In this document: positions 33,270 to 43,962 of the stretch, piece by piece
Numbering within the stretch: position 1 is the first letter of the stretch
How the letters are laid out: each line of letters starts with the position of its first letter
Assembly (NCBI RefSeq): GCF_037975245.1
Contig: NC_092576.1
Location: forward strand, 19,740,111 to 19,804,110
Length of the DNA: 64,000 bases
Direction: 5' to 3'
Source: Apostichopus japonicus
Lineage: Eukaryota; Echinodermata; Holothuroidea; Aspidochirotida; Stichopodidae
Notes under the pieces: model-generated
The model's database searches: none
What the model saw: only the letters and a program-made list of their open reading frames with translations
What the model was told of the DNA's origin: nothing
Position numbers and translations under genes: made by a program

Positions 33270-34150
33270 CATATCGCTGTTCGCGAAAAGCCCAATTTTT
33301 GTTTACAAAATCAACGAGTTTAGGAATTCTTTTTAAACTTTTCCCAACATCGGATTGACTTGAATTTTCACATGTGTAAAATAGAAACCAACTAGAATAC
33401 TCTTGAATAAAATCGTATGTTTTCGTCGATGCTGAAAAATCGCTATCGTTCTTCTTTAAAAAACGAGTTTCGTTGCAAATATTTAGTACCAAGGTTTGTT
33501 GGTTGGAAATTGTAGAGGGATGTCCTAGGAACATTTTTCACGATGTTGGATGATTGGAGAGGTGTTATTTTCGAGTAAACAACAAATAAATGACGTCACT
33601 CTTATACGGTGTGCGACGATTACAACAAAGCAGTTCCTTGTCACAGCAACCCGAAAACGGCTTTTAAATGCATTTGAACTTATTAGAACCAAGATGTCTT
33701 TGTTGACAGGTATAGAGAGATGTCCTGAGATTATCTCAGGAGTTGTTGGATGATTGAAAAGATGTTATCTTGCGGGTAAACAACAAATTACCTCACTATG
33801 AAGTGTGGGCTAAATTAAACAATCAGCAACGACTATTCACAGCAACATGATAATAGTTTTTAAATGTTACTAAACCTATTTAGAACCAAGGTTTGTTGGT
33901 TGGATTATGTGAAGAAATGTCCGCAAAATACTTGAAGAGTTGTTGGATGCTAAAAGAGGTAATACTTTACGAGTAAACAATAAACATATGACGTCATAGT
34001 TCATCAGGGCAGGCTTCAAAAAGTGCTTAAAACGAGTTTCGTTGCACATATTTAGTGCCAAGGTTTGTTGGTTGGAAGTTGTAGAGGGATGTCATGGGAA
34101 CATTTTTCACGATGTTGGATGTTTGGAGAGGTGTTATTTTTCATAAACAT
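33270..34150 (+). repeat. Four-copy tandem repeat, about 190-bp unit
   Basis: AAGGTTTGTTGGTTGGA, GAGGGATGTCCT, GTTGGATGATTGGAGAGGTG and GAGTAAACAA(C/T)AAA recur starting near 33490, 33700, 33888 and 34060, with AAACGAGTTTCGTTGCA preceding the first and last. Divergence is moderate. No long open frame spans the units. Confidence 0.75.
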
Positions 34151-35389
34151 ACCTATTCGTTACCCATTGAACTCCATTCAGGTTCAATTAAAAAATGTAA
34201 GCTTAGGCCAAAAAAACTGAAAAGCAAATTGTACCATCGTAACTTGTTTAAAATTACTCTAAAATGTAATACCAGATTGATGCAAAGAAATAATAACAAC
34301 TAGAAACTACTCCAATATAAAATATAACATTCCCTCTATAAGACATATCTCTTACAGTACCTTCCAAACAAATGCCGATTTCTAGCAAATTGAAAGTTGT
34401 AAAGTAAGCTACGCATTTTTTTTTTTTTTTGCAAACCGATAGTTAGGCTACATTTCCCATTGACTTAGTGTGGTTGTTAGGCTAACATGTGGTAGAAGAT
34501 TGCAGTTTCCGTGGATATTTTTATTTTTTATTTGCGACACAACTAGAGCGAATAAACAGATGGCAAGGTTAGATTTCCATGCAGTTGACTTAGTGTGAAG
34601 TAAGGCTACCATGTGGTCGGAGATTTGTGGGGATTTTAGGTTATTTTCGCTGGTACTCAAATTGCTTCGTGCAGGCCGTAATTTGCCACGTGAACTTCCC
34701 GGTGATTGTGCGCGACTCTCTCGCACTGCTTCAAATTTGATGCGGGATGCGAAAACTGTTTGCGCGATTCGCGCTGCAACTGCAATTCCTAGCTAAAGCT
34801 AACGCATATCACAATTAATTTTACACAGACCTCTGATATAACGAGGGCGATTTTCTTATATTTCTTTTTTCGCACTCGTAATTGTTTTTTAGGAGGGCTT
34901 TTTAGCACTTGCGAGGGCGAATCACCCATCGCCCCGCTTATTTCCGACCCTGTCAAGCACATTCCTTAACTCACGAAATTGGTATTGCTGCTATGCTTAC
35001 TGTGCCAAGAAATTTGAAGTCACTAAACACGAGGGAAGCAAAATCGGCGACCCTGGCAGCGTAAATTGATGAAAGTATACACCCGGTAAAGGACGTATAG
35101 AGGGTGTCCTATTTTAATATTTCGTAGTAAAAGAACAAACCTAATAGTACATCAGTTGATGATTTCAACTTCCATATGTTTTTGAATAATGACATTTTCA
35201 CCTTCCATATGTTTTTGAATAATCGGTATGACATAACTGGTATTCCACGTAATTTTTACCGATTCCGATTATGTTCCGATTATGCAATATTCGTACCGAT
35301 TCCGATTCCGATTAGGTTAATCGTTTGAACACTACCAATACCCAAAGCCACTTGCTTAGGAAGAAGTAGTCTTATTCTGTTATGTGTAA
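34151..35389. other. No gene; remnant of a hAT-type element related to 5045-6248
   Basis: At 34420-34620 GTTAGGCTACATTTCCCATTGACTTAGTGTG and related words are the reverse complement of the repeat inside the element at 5045-6248. GCGCGATTCGCGC near 34758 matches 5497. A hAT-like right end, GTTTGAACACTA, closes near 35332 after CCGATT repeats; its matching left end was not found. Confidence 0.45.
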
Positions 35390-36777
35390 ACAGAATGTCT
35401 TGGGCAATAGCATTGTCATCCATTCATCACATCTCTGTTCAGCAGCTTCTTTGAGCCGTTTTTCAGCATCTCCTGTCAGACACTGAGACAGCTGTTCTGT
35501 CTGCCCCCTAACAGATCTTCTTCCTTTCGAAAACTTGAGTCCTGATTGTGCCAGAGAAATCTCTGTAGAGGAAGCACCGAAAATATCCTTGTCTTTGGCG
35601 CCGATGGGCCTGCACTTTCATCTGCAACAAATCAAAACCAAATTTGTTTGGTTGATACAGTATATTGAATTGTCGATCACTGTGGTTCACATTAATTGTC
35701 TACACTGGAACTCAACTGACTAATAAGCATTCTGATATTCCATTTATTTCAGTGTAAGTCTGGAGCCATGAGCTTGGTAGGGCATAGTTACAAACCCCAA
35801 CACTACAAAGGTTTGAGAACACATGCAACGCTAATTGACAGGATTTCCCATACTAAAAGAAAACCTCCCCATACATGCATCAAAGTAAAATAAACCAAGC
35901 AAGATGTTTGATATGAAATATTGTATTGCAATTTTTTAAAGAGCTGTAATTAGACTAAAGGTGCAACCAAATTGAGTGCCATGCTGATGCTAAATAGCTG
36001 GAAACTTACATATGCCAACTGGCTTCGTTAGGTGTACAAAATACAAGAAGGGATCTGAGACTAGGTAATACTGTAGCATTGCCTAGGCCTATATACTTAG
36101 TGGCCTGTATATAAGCTACATTACACGCTACATTTGTTTGTGTGTGTGTGCCAGTACTACCAGCAGCCATAGAGACATGCTCTTGGCTTAGTTAGGCCAT
36201 GTTTTGACAAATTAATCCAAGATTAGAGGCTATATGCCTAGGCTGATATTGAATATTGATAGGCCTAACGTTAGTCTGCCTATCGAACCTACACTGGTGT
36301 TGATTTCATTTCTTTGTTTCATGACAAATAAAACATGAAATAAATGGTAACATAAAATTACAGTATATAGTAGCTGTCGATCTATCCTTCATGGGTGCTA
36401 CGTTAATCAAGTTCTAGTCTAAGGCAAGCTAGTAGTAGTAGTATAGTATTGAAGTTATGTATACTTTCTTGTCACAGTAATGCTCCAACATGAGTATTAG
36501 TAACATGCATTGAATTACCTTCATCGTTCGTGTACTGAATCATCGAAGCACCTTCTAGGTATGAAAATTTGCCACCCTCAATACTGCTCCATATCTCGGC
36601 ACATTTGACGACGGTTTGCCAACTGTTGGCTGTAAATTTCGTTAGACTTTCAGCCCGTCGTTCTCTTGTTATGCAGTACGTTATGCAGACGAATTGTAAA
36701 CACGTACAAACGTTACATACACATAGTGTGTGCATATACATCACGCCGAGCCGATCAGTTTCTGTATCAGCTGACAT
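35390..36777 (-). pseudogene. Remnant of a two-exon gene, family not named
   Basis: A minus-strand segment at 36777-36518 encodes RRAESLTKFTANSWQTVVKC and EIWSSIEGGKFSYL, and ends at a good donor (GATGAAG/GTAATT). A candidate second exon begins at 35632 after GATTTGTTGCAG in a compatible phase (ESAGPSAPKTR). A Lys/Glu-rich stretch AEKRLKEAAEQRCDEW lies further on in another frame. The LTKFTxxSW pattern is familiar from large families of uncharacterised animal proteins, but I cannot assign a function. The frame is not continuous, so it is probably decayed. Confidence 0.35.
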
Positions 36778-38549
36778 ATCACATGCTATACATTAAGGAT
36801 TTTGATTGGCTCTAGACTGCAAAAATCGCTGCGTTCGGAGAAGTCCTAACAACGCAAAGCGGACTAAATGAGTCCCGTCTTAAACTGCTGTATACTCTTA
36901 AGATAACACTTCCCGAACCATCCAACATCGAGAATTGTAATTAGCATATGAAAACACAACATAATATGTGATCAAACCTTATCGAGCCTGCCCCGATTCA
37001 ACTCGTCAATTTGCAGATAATTGTCGTTTTGTCAAGTTGGTAACTCGTCAATGCAATGTCCCTTCTACGCTTCCGTACGTGTGTAAACTTATGGCTGAGG
37101 TGCCAAGGTGTTTGATCAGGGGTTGTAGAACCAGCTCCACCTCAGTGCACTGAAGTATTCATATCTTGCACGGGGTTGACGCTTATGTATTTTGGTTTTT
37201 TACTCCAGCTGAGGGTAGCCTGCGGCTCCGCCAATTTCTATATAGACCCCGCCTTTTCTCCAGCTGAGGGTAGCTTGAAATGTCGATCAAATCTCCTTGT
37301 TAATGTCCATTGGCTTAGATATAATAGTAACGCCTCAGTGATACATATTCATATTCCCTTCTATCAATCATGTGGCTCGCGCGTACAGCCGTCTGCTATA
37401 AAACAACATTCTTGCGCCGACTAACTTTCAATAATTTCGCTTTTATACTATGAAAACTGGACTGGGACAACCTGTATTCCTTTATGTAAAAACGTCTGAT
37501 ATCACTTATTGCAGGTAGGTGCTACAAGGCAAAACGTCGTTAAATTCAGTTATTTGCCATCAATGTAACGGTCTTTACTTTAGGCTTGTAAGCTAGGCTG
37601 TCACTGCGATTGAGATTGTACGTAGTTTACGTTTATATGAAATAGCAAACTATGAGTATTACTAGTAAAGGCCTAGTACAGTATCACTAGGTTATGTTGT
37701 ACTTGTAGTGGGTTATGATATGGTAAATAATTGTCGTATGATGACTGCGTAGGCCTATGCCCACAGCTGCAGTTTAACAAAGATGTTTAACGCACAGCAT
37801 CACATTTATCAATCAAATAATAATAAATACTCGTGACTTCACTGTAGGGTGCGTCGGTAAATCGATATATCCTATTAACCCTTTTTGTTTGATATCCACA
37901 CCGACGGTATTGAAATCTGCCATTAACGAAGATATTGAAATACCAAGTACATCCGAAATGAACCTTGAATACTAGTAAAAAATAATACTGAATTAAAGAT
38001 AATGACCCATTAGTACCCCTGAGTTCGAGTATGTTCCTGCTGCAACTGTTTATAGTGTATAACTTACCACCCCCGCAGTCAGGAAGTATTATAACATTCT
38101 TGCTGCACATTCTTCCTGCACCTGTTGTGTGTACTATACCGAACAAAAGTCAATGAAGGAGAACAATGATGTATTTCTTCCGTTTTCACCTTCAAAAATG
38201 GTTTAAGCCTACTCGGCCAATCACGATCACGAATGGGTTACATTTACACACGCTACTTATCATAATAATTTCATTCCCAAGTTACAAAGTTGTATACTAA
38301 TATCCACACTGTGCTATGACTAATTACTTTAGAACTTCATCATAGTAGTAACCGTACCGCAAGTACAGTTTCCCGCCAAATGGTTCTCCCGATAAAGTCT
38401 CTTTCATTTCTTTTCTAGCTTGGTAACTATTGTCACTTGCTCTCCCACACCGATTATATGCCACAGTCAACTACTACAATAACATACAGCTTGTGGTTGG
38501 ATTGGGCTGGCCTCACATTGGAGTGTACTGTAACTGTACATTTCCGTTG
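36778..38549. other. No gene recognised
   Basis: Non-coding. CTCCAGCTGAGGGTAGC occurs twice (37205 and 37259). ATGGCTGAGGTGCC at 37091 opens a 20-codon frame with a C-x4-C pattern and then a stop; it is too short to call. Confidence 0.4.
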
Positions 38550-38551
38550 TA

Positions 38552-39590
38552 TAGTCAAGTGGGGTAAAAAAAAAAACAATTTACCTAAAGTTTGCTCTAA
38601 AAATTGATGAGTACGAGGTATTGCTTCGGTTCCAATGTTCAAGTGTGTTGAGTGGGATTATTTTAAAGAGAATCTAACAAAAATAACTTTTTTGTAATTG
38701 GAAAGTGTAGTTTTTTGCGAAAAATGTTGGTTTTTTTACCCCCAAAATTTGCTTAATTTGGGGTAAAAGAACCAATGCTGGGGTAAAGAAAAACAATGCT
38801 AGAAAACGGCTATTTTCTTCATGAATGTATCTTAAAATCATGTTTGCATATAATTACATCTAAGTATGAGCTACTACCTTTACATGAAAAAGGGAAAAAT
38901 TGTGAAATTGTCTTAATTCGTAATTATGGATGGCTCGTGTCATATGTCATGCTCACCCATATTCATACTGTACAGTGTGTATATGATGCTACACAAACGT
39001 GGTGTAATATAGTAGAAACATTAGAGTTGAGCCAATTTCATTTACTTCTGCCCAATTATGTAACATTTTTGACACATTACAGACATGAAAACTATTTGCC
39101 TAACCTCTTAAATCAACATTATGGAAAAATGTATCCATTCGGGCAAAATAGGTCGTACATTGGAGCCGTTTTTTTTTTTACCCCATTCGCATCTTTTTTG
39201 GGGGGTAAAAGAAAAACAAGGCCCCCCCCTCGATGAAGCGTGAATGAAGTTGGAGTAATTCTACCATGGGGGAGTGTAATATCACTAACTGCTATGCTGT
39301 AACTGATGGAATAATCTCCACATCATATAAGCTGGGTATGCAGGAGAAAGTTTCGGATATGTGCTACAAACTTCAAATTTCGCTATTTTAGCATTAGCTT
39401 GATTCGATGAAGCGGTCATTGGCAGCGAAGTGACATAGAGTTCCAGAAATTGTATAATAATAAACTAGACATATAGGACTATCACCCAAAATAAATTGGA
39501 ACTTTGGCTAAATATTCCCCTTCTATAAAAGGGGTTGTTTTTTTTTACCCCTACTACCCCCTTGTTTTTGTTTTTTACCCCAACTGACTA
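38552..39590. mobile_element. Tc1/mariner-like non-autonomous element, about 1.0 kb
   Basis: Left end TAGTCAAGTGGGGTAAAAA; the reverse complement of the right end is TAGTCAGTTGGGGTAAAAA. A TA dinucleotide flanks both sides (38550-38551 and 39591-39592), as expected for Tc1/mariner/pogo insertion. GGGGTAAA and TTTACCCC words recur inside near 38700-38790 and 39180-39210. An open frame at 38796-39236 has no transposase signature, so the element looks non-autonomous. Confidence 0.78.
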
Positions 39591-39592
39591 TA

Positions 39593-40620
39593 TTGAAGGA
39601 GGTAAACAACACTGATTTTCGTACTTTCTATTCTTTTTGATCAAAGTTTTAGTAAATAAAATGCTGCAAAAGAAAGAGCATAGATGGGAAAATCGTCATT
39701 TAACTGCAAACACAATTGTAGGCTAGAATAGTCTCCATCGATGCATGCTTAGTGTTTGATAGTACAGTTGTGTATGTATCGGCAAATTTTTCTTCTGATT
39801 TTGGTCAGCTGTTTATCGGTATCTGTTATTGCTCACACCGACGCACCCTACTGCACTGACACTAAGTAAGTGATGGAGCTGAGGGTTCTTACTCTAGCCT
39901 CTAGGCCTTTATGATGTGTATTGTCAGGATCGATATGTCTGGGAGGAGTGGTGAGGTTTGTTTACACGTCATGATTTTAAGTGTTGTAAAGTAAAAGTAG
40001 TCAATTTGTCAATTCTGTATGGTATCAGTTCTCGATGATCAACTCCAGTAAGTCAAGTTCATGTAATTATCACTAGTGTTGATGTTGTGAACTACCTGTA
40101 GTCTCCAACAGTTGGGATGATGATATAGTTTGCTGTTTGTACTGTAGCAATCAGGAGTGAGCCTGCTAACGGTGATGTTGTTAAAACCGGTGACTTTAAT
40201 TATCTCACATCAATTTTGTACTGAAGGCTTCATTATTAAGCCTACTGTAGCAGCTGGGGCACACTATACAGGGCACACCATACAACTTTCAGCTAATTCT
40301 GAATCATCGCCACAATTTTGAGTCGCAAACAGATTGCCTTGAACACTATACGACTGGCTATGTGGTTTCCTAACTAAAAGACCAAATAATGTATTCAATT
40401 CATTTGTCTTTACTTTCTACCTGTGAAATTGTTTGGTCAATAGCCTTATTTGAACACTCCTAATTTGAAACACTTTGAGAAAGTAATATATTACACTAAG
40501 AAATTGCTGTATATCATTCCTCAGGACGTCTTTTACAATGGATTTGTTCCTCTGCATCTGTTTGCAGCTGCAATATATTTCCTTCAGTTTTATGTATTAG
40601 TGGCCCTAATTGTATTTCAG
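39593..40620. other. No gene recognised; possible upstream region of the C2H2 exon
   Basis: Non-coding. It ends in TTGTATTTCAG at 40620, a good splice acceptor for the exon that follows, so part of this stretch may be an intron or 5' leader. Confidence 0.35.
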
Positions 40621-40733
40621 AATGGCAGAAGACGTTTCCAAGTGTCATGTGTGCGGAGATGTGTATCCATCAGCAGCAGTGTTGTATTGGCATTATCGAT
40701 GCCATCATCTCCATCCTCCACCAGTCTACCAAG
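40621..40733 (+). CDS. Candidate first coding exon with one C2H2 zinc finger
   Basis: The exon lies between acceptor TTGTATTTCAG and donor CAAG/GTACTG. ATG at 40622 opens MAEDVSKCHVCGDVYPSAAV, and the frame continues with WHYRCHH. Cys-x2-Cys, 12 residues, His-x3-His fits a classical C2H2 finger, which usually binds DNA or RNA. No continuation exon was found downstream, so the gene is partial, broken, or its other exons are not recognisable. The start is chosen because it is the first ATG after the acceptor and lies just ahead of the finger. Confidence 0.42.
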
Positions 40734-41409
40734 GTACTGTACAGTGCTGTATAGTTGCATGCTACAATTTTCAATTGGTATAGCCACATTTTACTATTTG
40801 TGTTACTTTTGTTATGGACTGTTGTGTTGTGTTTAGTTATTTAACTGCTGCACTATTCTGTTTTACTATTACTGTGCTTTTTACCAGTTTTTTTCTTCTG
40901 ACATGAGAAAAAAGGATGCCAATCCTGGTCAAAAGCTGGTTACACTAGCAATAAAATACCTCCACAATGTGTTAATTGCCTTGAGCTTGCATCACCCATA
41001 ATTTACAACAATTTAATTTGATGCCACACTCACTCTGGTGTTGATATACTGCTTTCAATTGTCTGTAAGTCCAATTATGCATTTGAATATAAAAACAGAC
41101 TAGAAACCAAATCAACTCTCTCAGTGCTGAAAGACAGTCTACACTCACACTGTCCCAATAAATACATGTTTCCTTTCCCCAAATTTTGGCTATTTCACAA
41201 TGCATGAGCAAATTATGAACTTGGATCAAAGCATAAACAAGCATTCCTTCTGTTTACAAACATAATGCAGCAGAATATTTTTGTTCATGCCTGTAGGGAA
41301 TGTCTTTCAGAACTATCAACAAAACTTGATCTGAACATAAAAAGAGATACAGGCCACGAATGTTGTTTTATTCCTAGTTATGAGTCTTTGAAACATTGCC
41401 AAAAGGGCA

Positions 41410-41850
41410 ATTCCGTAAAGTCGGACGTACATTTCGGACAGTTTGTTGATCCATATCTCAATGGCTATATATAGGAGATAACTTTTCATTTGGGTTTTAT
41501 GGAACATCTACCTTGTACTATTCTTGTATGGAGTTTCATTCCTTGTCCATCTAAATAAACTACAAAAATACTCAGAAAACCTCCCTGTGACGGACGTACC
41601 CAGAGAAAGTGACTTTTTCAAATCGTAATTTTCTTTTGAAAATTTCTGTGAATTGGGATGGGATGCAATTTTAAACTACTATACATGTTATGAAGAAGAC
41701 TCTTAACTACACATATCAGTAAACAAGCAGTTGAAACCTATATCACTTCCCTCCAATATATTCAAAAATTCCTCTGTGTCGGACGTACAATTTTTTGTGA
41801 CGGACGTACACGTGTGAAATTATATAGTAAATGTACGTCCGTCACAAACA
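41410..41850. repeat. Cluster of GACGGACGTAC motifs in both orientations
   Basis: TCGGACGTAC at 41421, GACGGACGTAC at 41589, TCGGACGTAC at 41780, GACGGACGTAC near 41800 and the inverted GTACGTCCGTCAC near 41833. The spacing is irregular. The core CGGACGTAC is nearly palindromic. Confidence 0.5.
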
Positions 41851-42705
41851 AAAGTGCTACTTGGTATCCCTAAAATTTTAATTTGTGACAGAGCTTTACC
41901 CAGAGTTTCCATTGTTGACAATTGTACACAATAATGCAGCTCATTTACTTGTGGCTAATGGAACAACTTAGGTAAAAGTAATAGTGAAAAGAAGGTTTAC
42001 TCTCTCACAAAATTTCTATTCTATTGGAAATCTATATTTCACTTTAAGTTTTATGCAAATCATCAATGGTAAGCTCATTTAAAATTTTGTGTGCATCATT
42101 TCAAACAATACATATGTTAGACTCCTAGGGAGTTGAAGTTCTTTAGTGGGTCAGAATGATGGGTCTTTATTAATGGTAAGAGCACCAAACCATTTTTCTT
42201 TCACTTTTCTTCACACCCTGTTTATTTACTTGACAATTTGTTTTTTATATTAAAATACATACATGCTGCAAGCATCTGTATGGATGACTTAACAGCACAT
42301 TTCAGCAAACAAGAAATTCAGAACTTCAGATGTGTGATACATTGTGTTGTATTGCTTCAGGAGTTCTTAGGCTGTGTTCACATTGGATCCCTGTTCTTAG
42401 TCCTGTGTTGACAATTTAACCGCAAATATGTTTCCAAAATCTCCCATTTTAGTGTTCACACTTGAACTCATGCTCCAGCTCTGATTTCCCACTCTGAAGA
42501 AGTTTCAATATTTGTATAGTGACTCTCACAAAAGTGCAAATGCACAAAGTGTATGGCAAATTTCTAATAAAGATGAGTGTCACTAACTTCTGCATGCAGT
42601 GTATATTGATTCAATATTGAGGTGAAAGTGGGAGAAAGAAGTCAGTGTTATAACACTGTTATAACAAGTGAAGTCAGTGTTATAACCAGGGTGTGCATAC
42701 TACAA

Positions 42706-42737
42706 ATAGCTATTCAGCAGTACTGCTGAATAGCTAT
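42706..42737. repeat. Perfect 32-bp palindrome
   Basis: Two 16-base arms, ATAGCTATTCAGCAGT and its complement, meet with no spacer. It could extrude a cruciform. Just upstream, GTGTTATAACACTGTTATAACA words form further short inverted repeats. Confidence 0.9.
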
Positions 42738-43962
42738 GAGAGCATTAACTGGCAATAGTTCTTAAATATCTCATGTCAAGATACAGAAATACAGCGGCAC
42801 ACCCTTGGTTGTATAGCAACTATGCAACATGTATAAAGGTAATACACACAGACACTGTGGAGTTAAGGAAGAACTATCTGGTAACTCTGTCCACCAACAT
42901 AAAACTATGAGCACATGTGGTTCAAAATTAACTTTTCTTCCACATAATGATACCTGAAACCCAACACAAAAGGTAATGAACCTAAAGCAAATGTAGAACA
43001 AATTACATCAAAACAAAAACATGCATACTACAGCGGTAACAAAATACTAACATTTGCAACAACAGTTCTTGATGACTCTCAGACAATCTTCCTTCTAAAA
43101 CTGATTTATTATTTACTAAAACTAGTTGAACACAATGTAAAATATACAGTGTGTTGGATATTGAAAGGAAACGTTATGGTCAGAGGGAAGAATAAATGGC
43201 AGAACTACAACAAACAATGTTGTACACAAACAAATAGTTTGTAGCTAATAGATCCATATATGTCCATGGTTAGTTTGCTAAAAAGTGAGTTGAACAGACA
43301 TGGTGTTATGTAGTTTGTTTGCCTTGATCTCCGATCACTTTGGTCCCCGAGTCTTCACACTCTGGAACTGGAACTGATGTTTGGGAGAAAGTACAATTCT
43401 GTGAATAACATAACCTGTTTTAAGCCATTTCACGGAGTAAGGAGTCCTTTATCCAGCAAGACTAGTAATATCAACTTGCAGCAACCTTATCCAAAGTTGA
43501 AAACATGATATTAAGATTGAGGTATGCGATTTTACCCGACAATAACGAGTACTTGTATGTTTCTTACACGCAAGTGTCATTTTATCTGTCAGCGGAATAT
43601 CTCCTTACTCTCTACCTTTGATTTGCAATTATTTGCTTAAAAGCTGTGCGTTGAGTTTTACTCCGTCTTTGTTTCTTGTGAAGGAGATATTTTGTATTTA
43701 ACAATGTTGTGCCAACTAGGTAAAAGCAACCAGAAAGTAACGTTCGCATGTGAACTTTTATTTATAGCCCACGAAACTTGTAAAATCTTGTATTTTCCAA
43801 GGTTTTCCAAAACAATCGGAACGTTTTGCTGAAGACTTCAATTGTAATGAAATAGTATATCACGTCCTAAAGTATGTGGTATACTCCAGTGGGTAAGGAA
43901 ATGTCAACTGAAATGTTAAAATGCCTTGTGAATTATTTAATGTTATCAATTTATTGATGCAG

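Larger units (their letters stand above)
40734..43962. other. No gene recognised
   Basis: Long non-coding stretch upstream of the kinase exons, except for the GACGGACGTAC cluster and the 32-bp palindrome at 42706. Upstream exons of the kinase gene, such as the ectodomain, membrane segment and glycine-rich loop, were looked for here and not found. Confidence 0.4.

Noticed and set aside
37091-37153. ATG-initiated Cys-containing frame as the start of a THAP domain
   Set aside because: Only about 20 codons before a stop, with no donor site and no continuation.
38796-39236. A 146-codon open frame inside the mariner-like element as a transposase
   Set aside because: No DDE/DDD signature or helix-turn-helix is visible and the length is under half of a mariner transposase.
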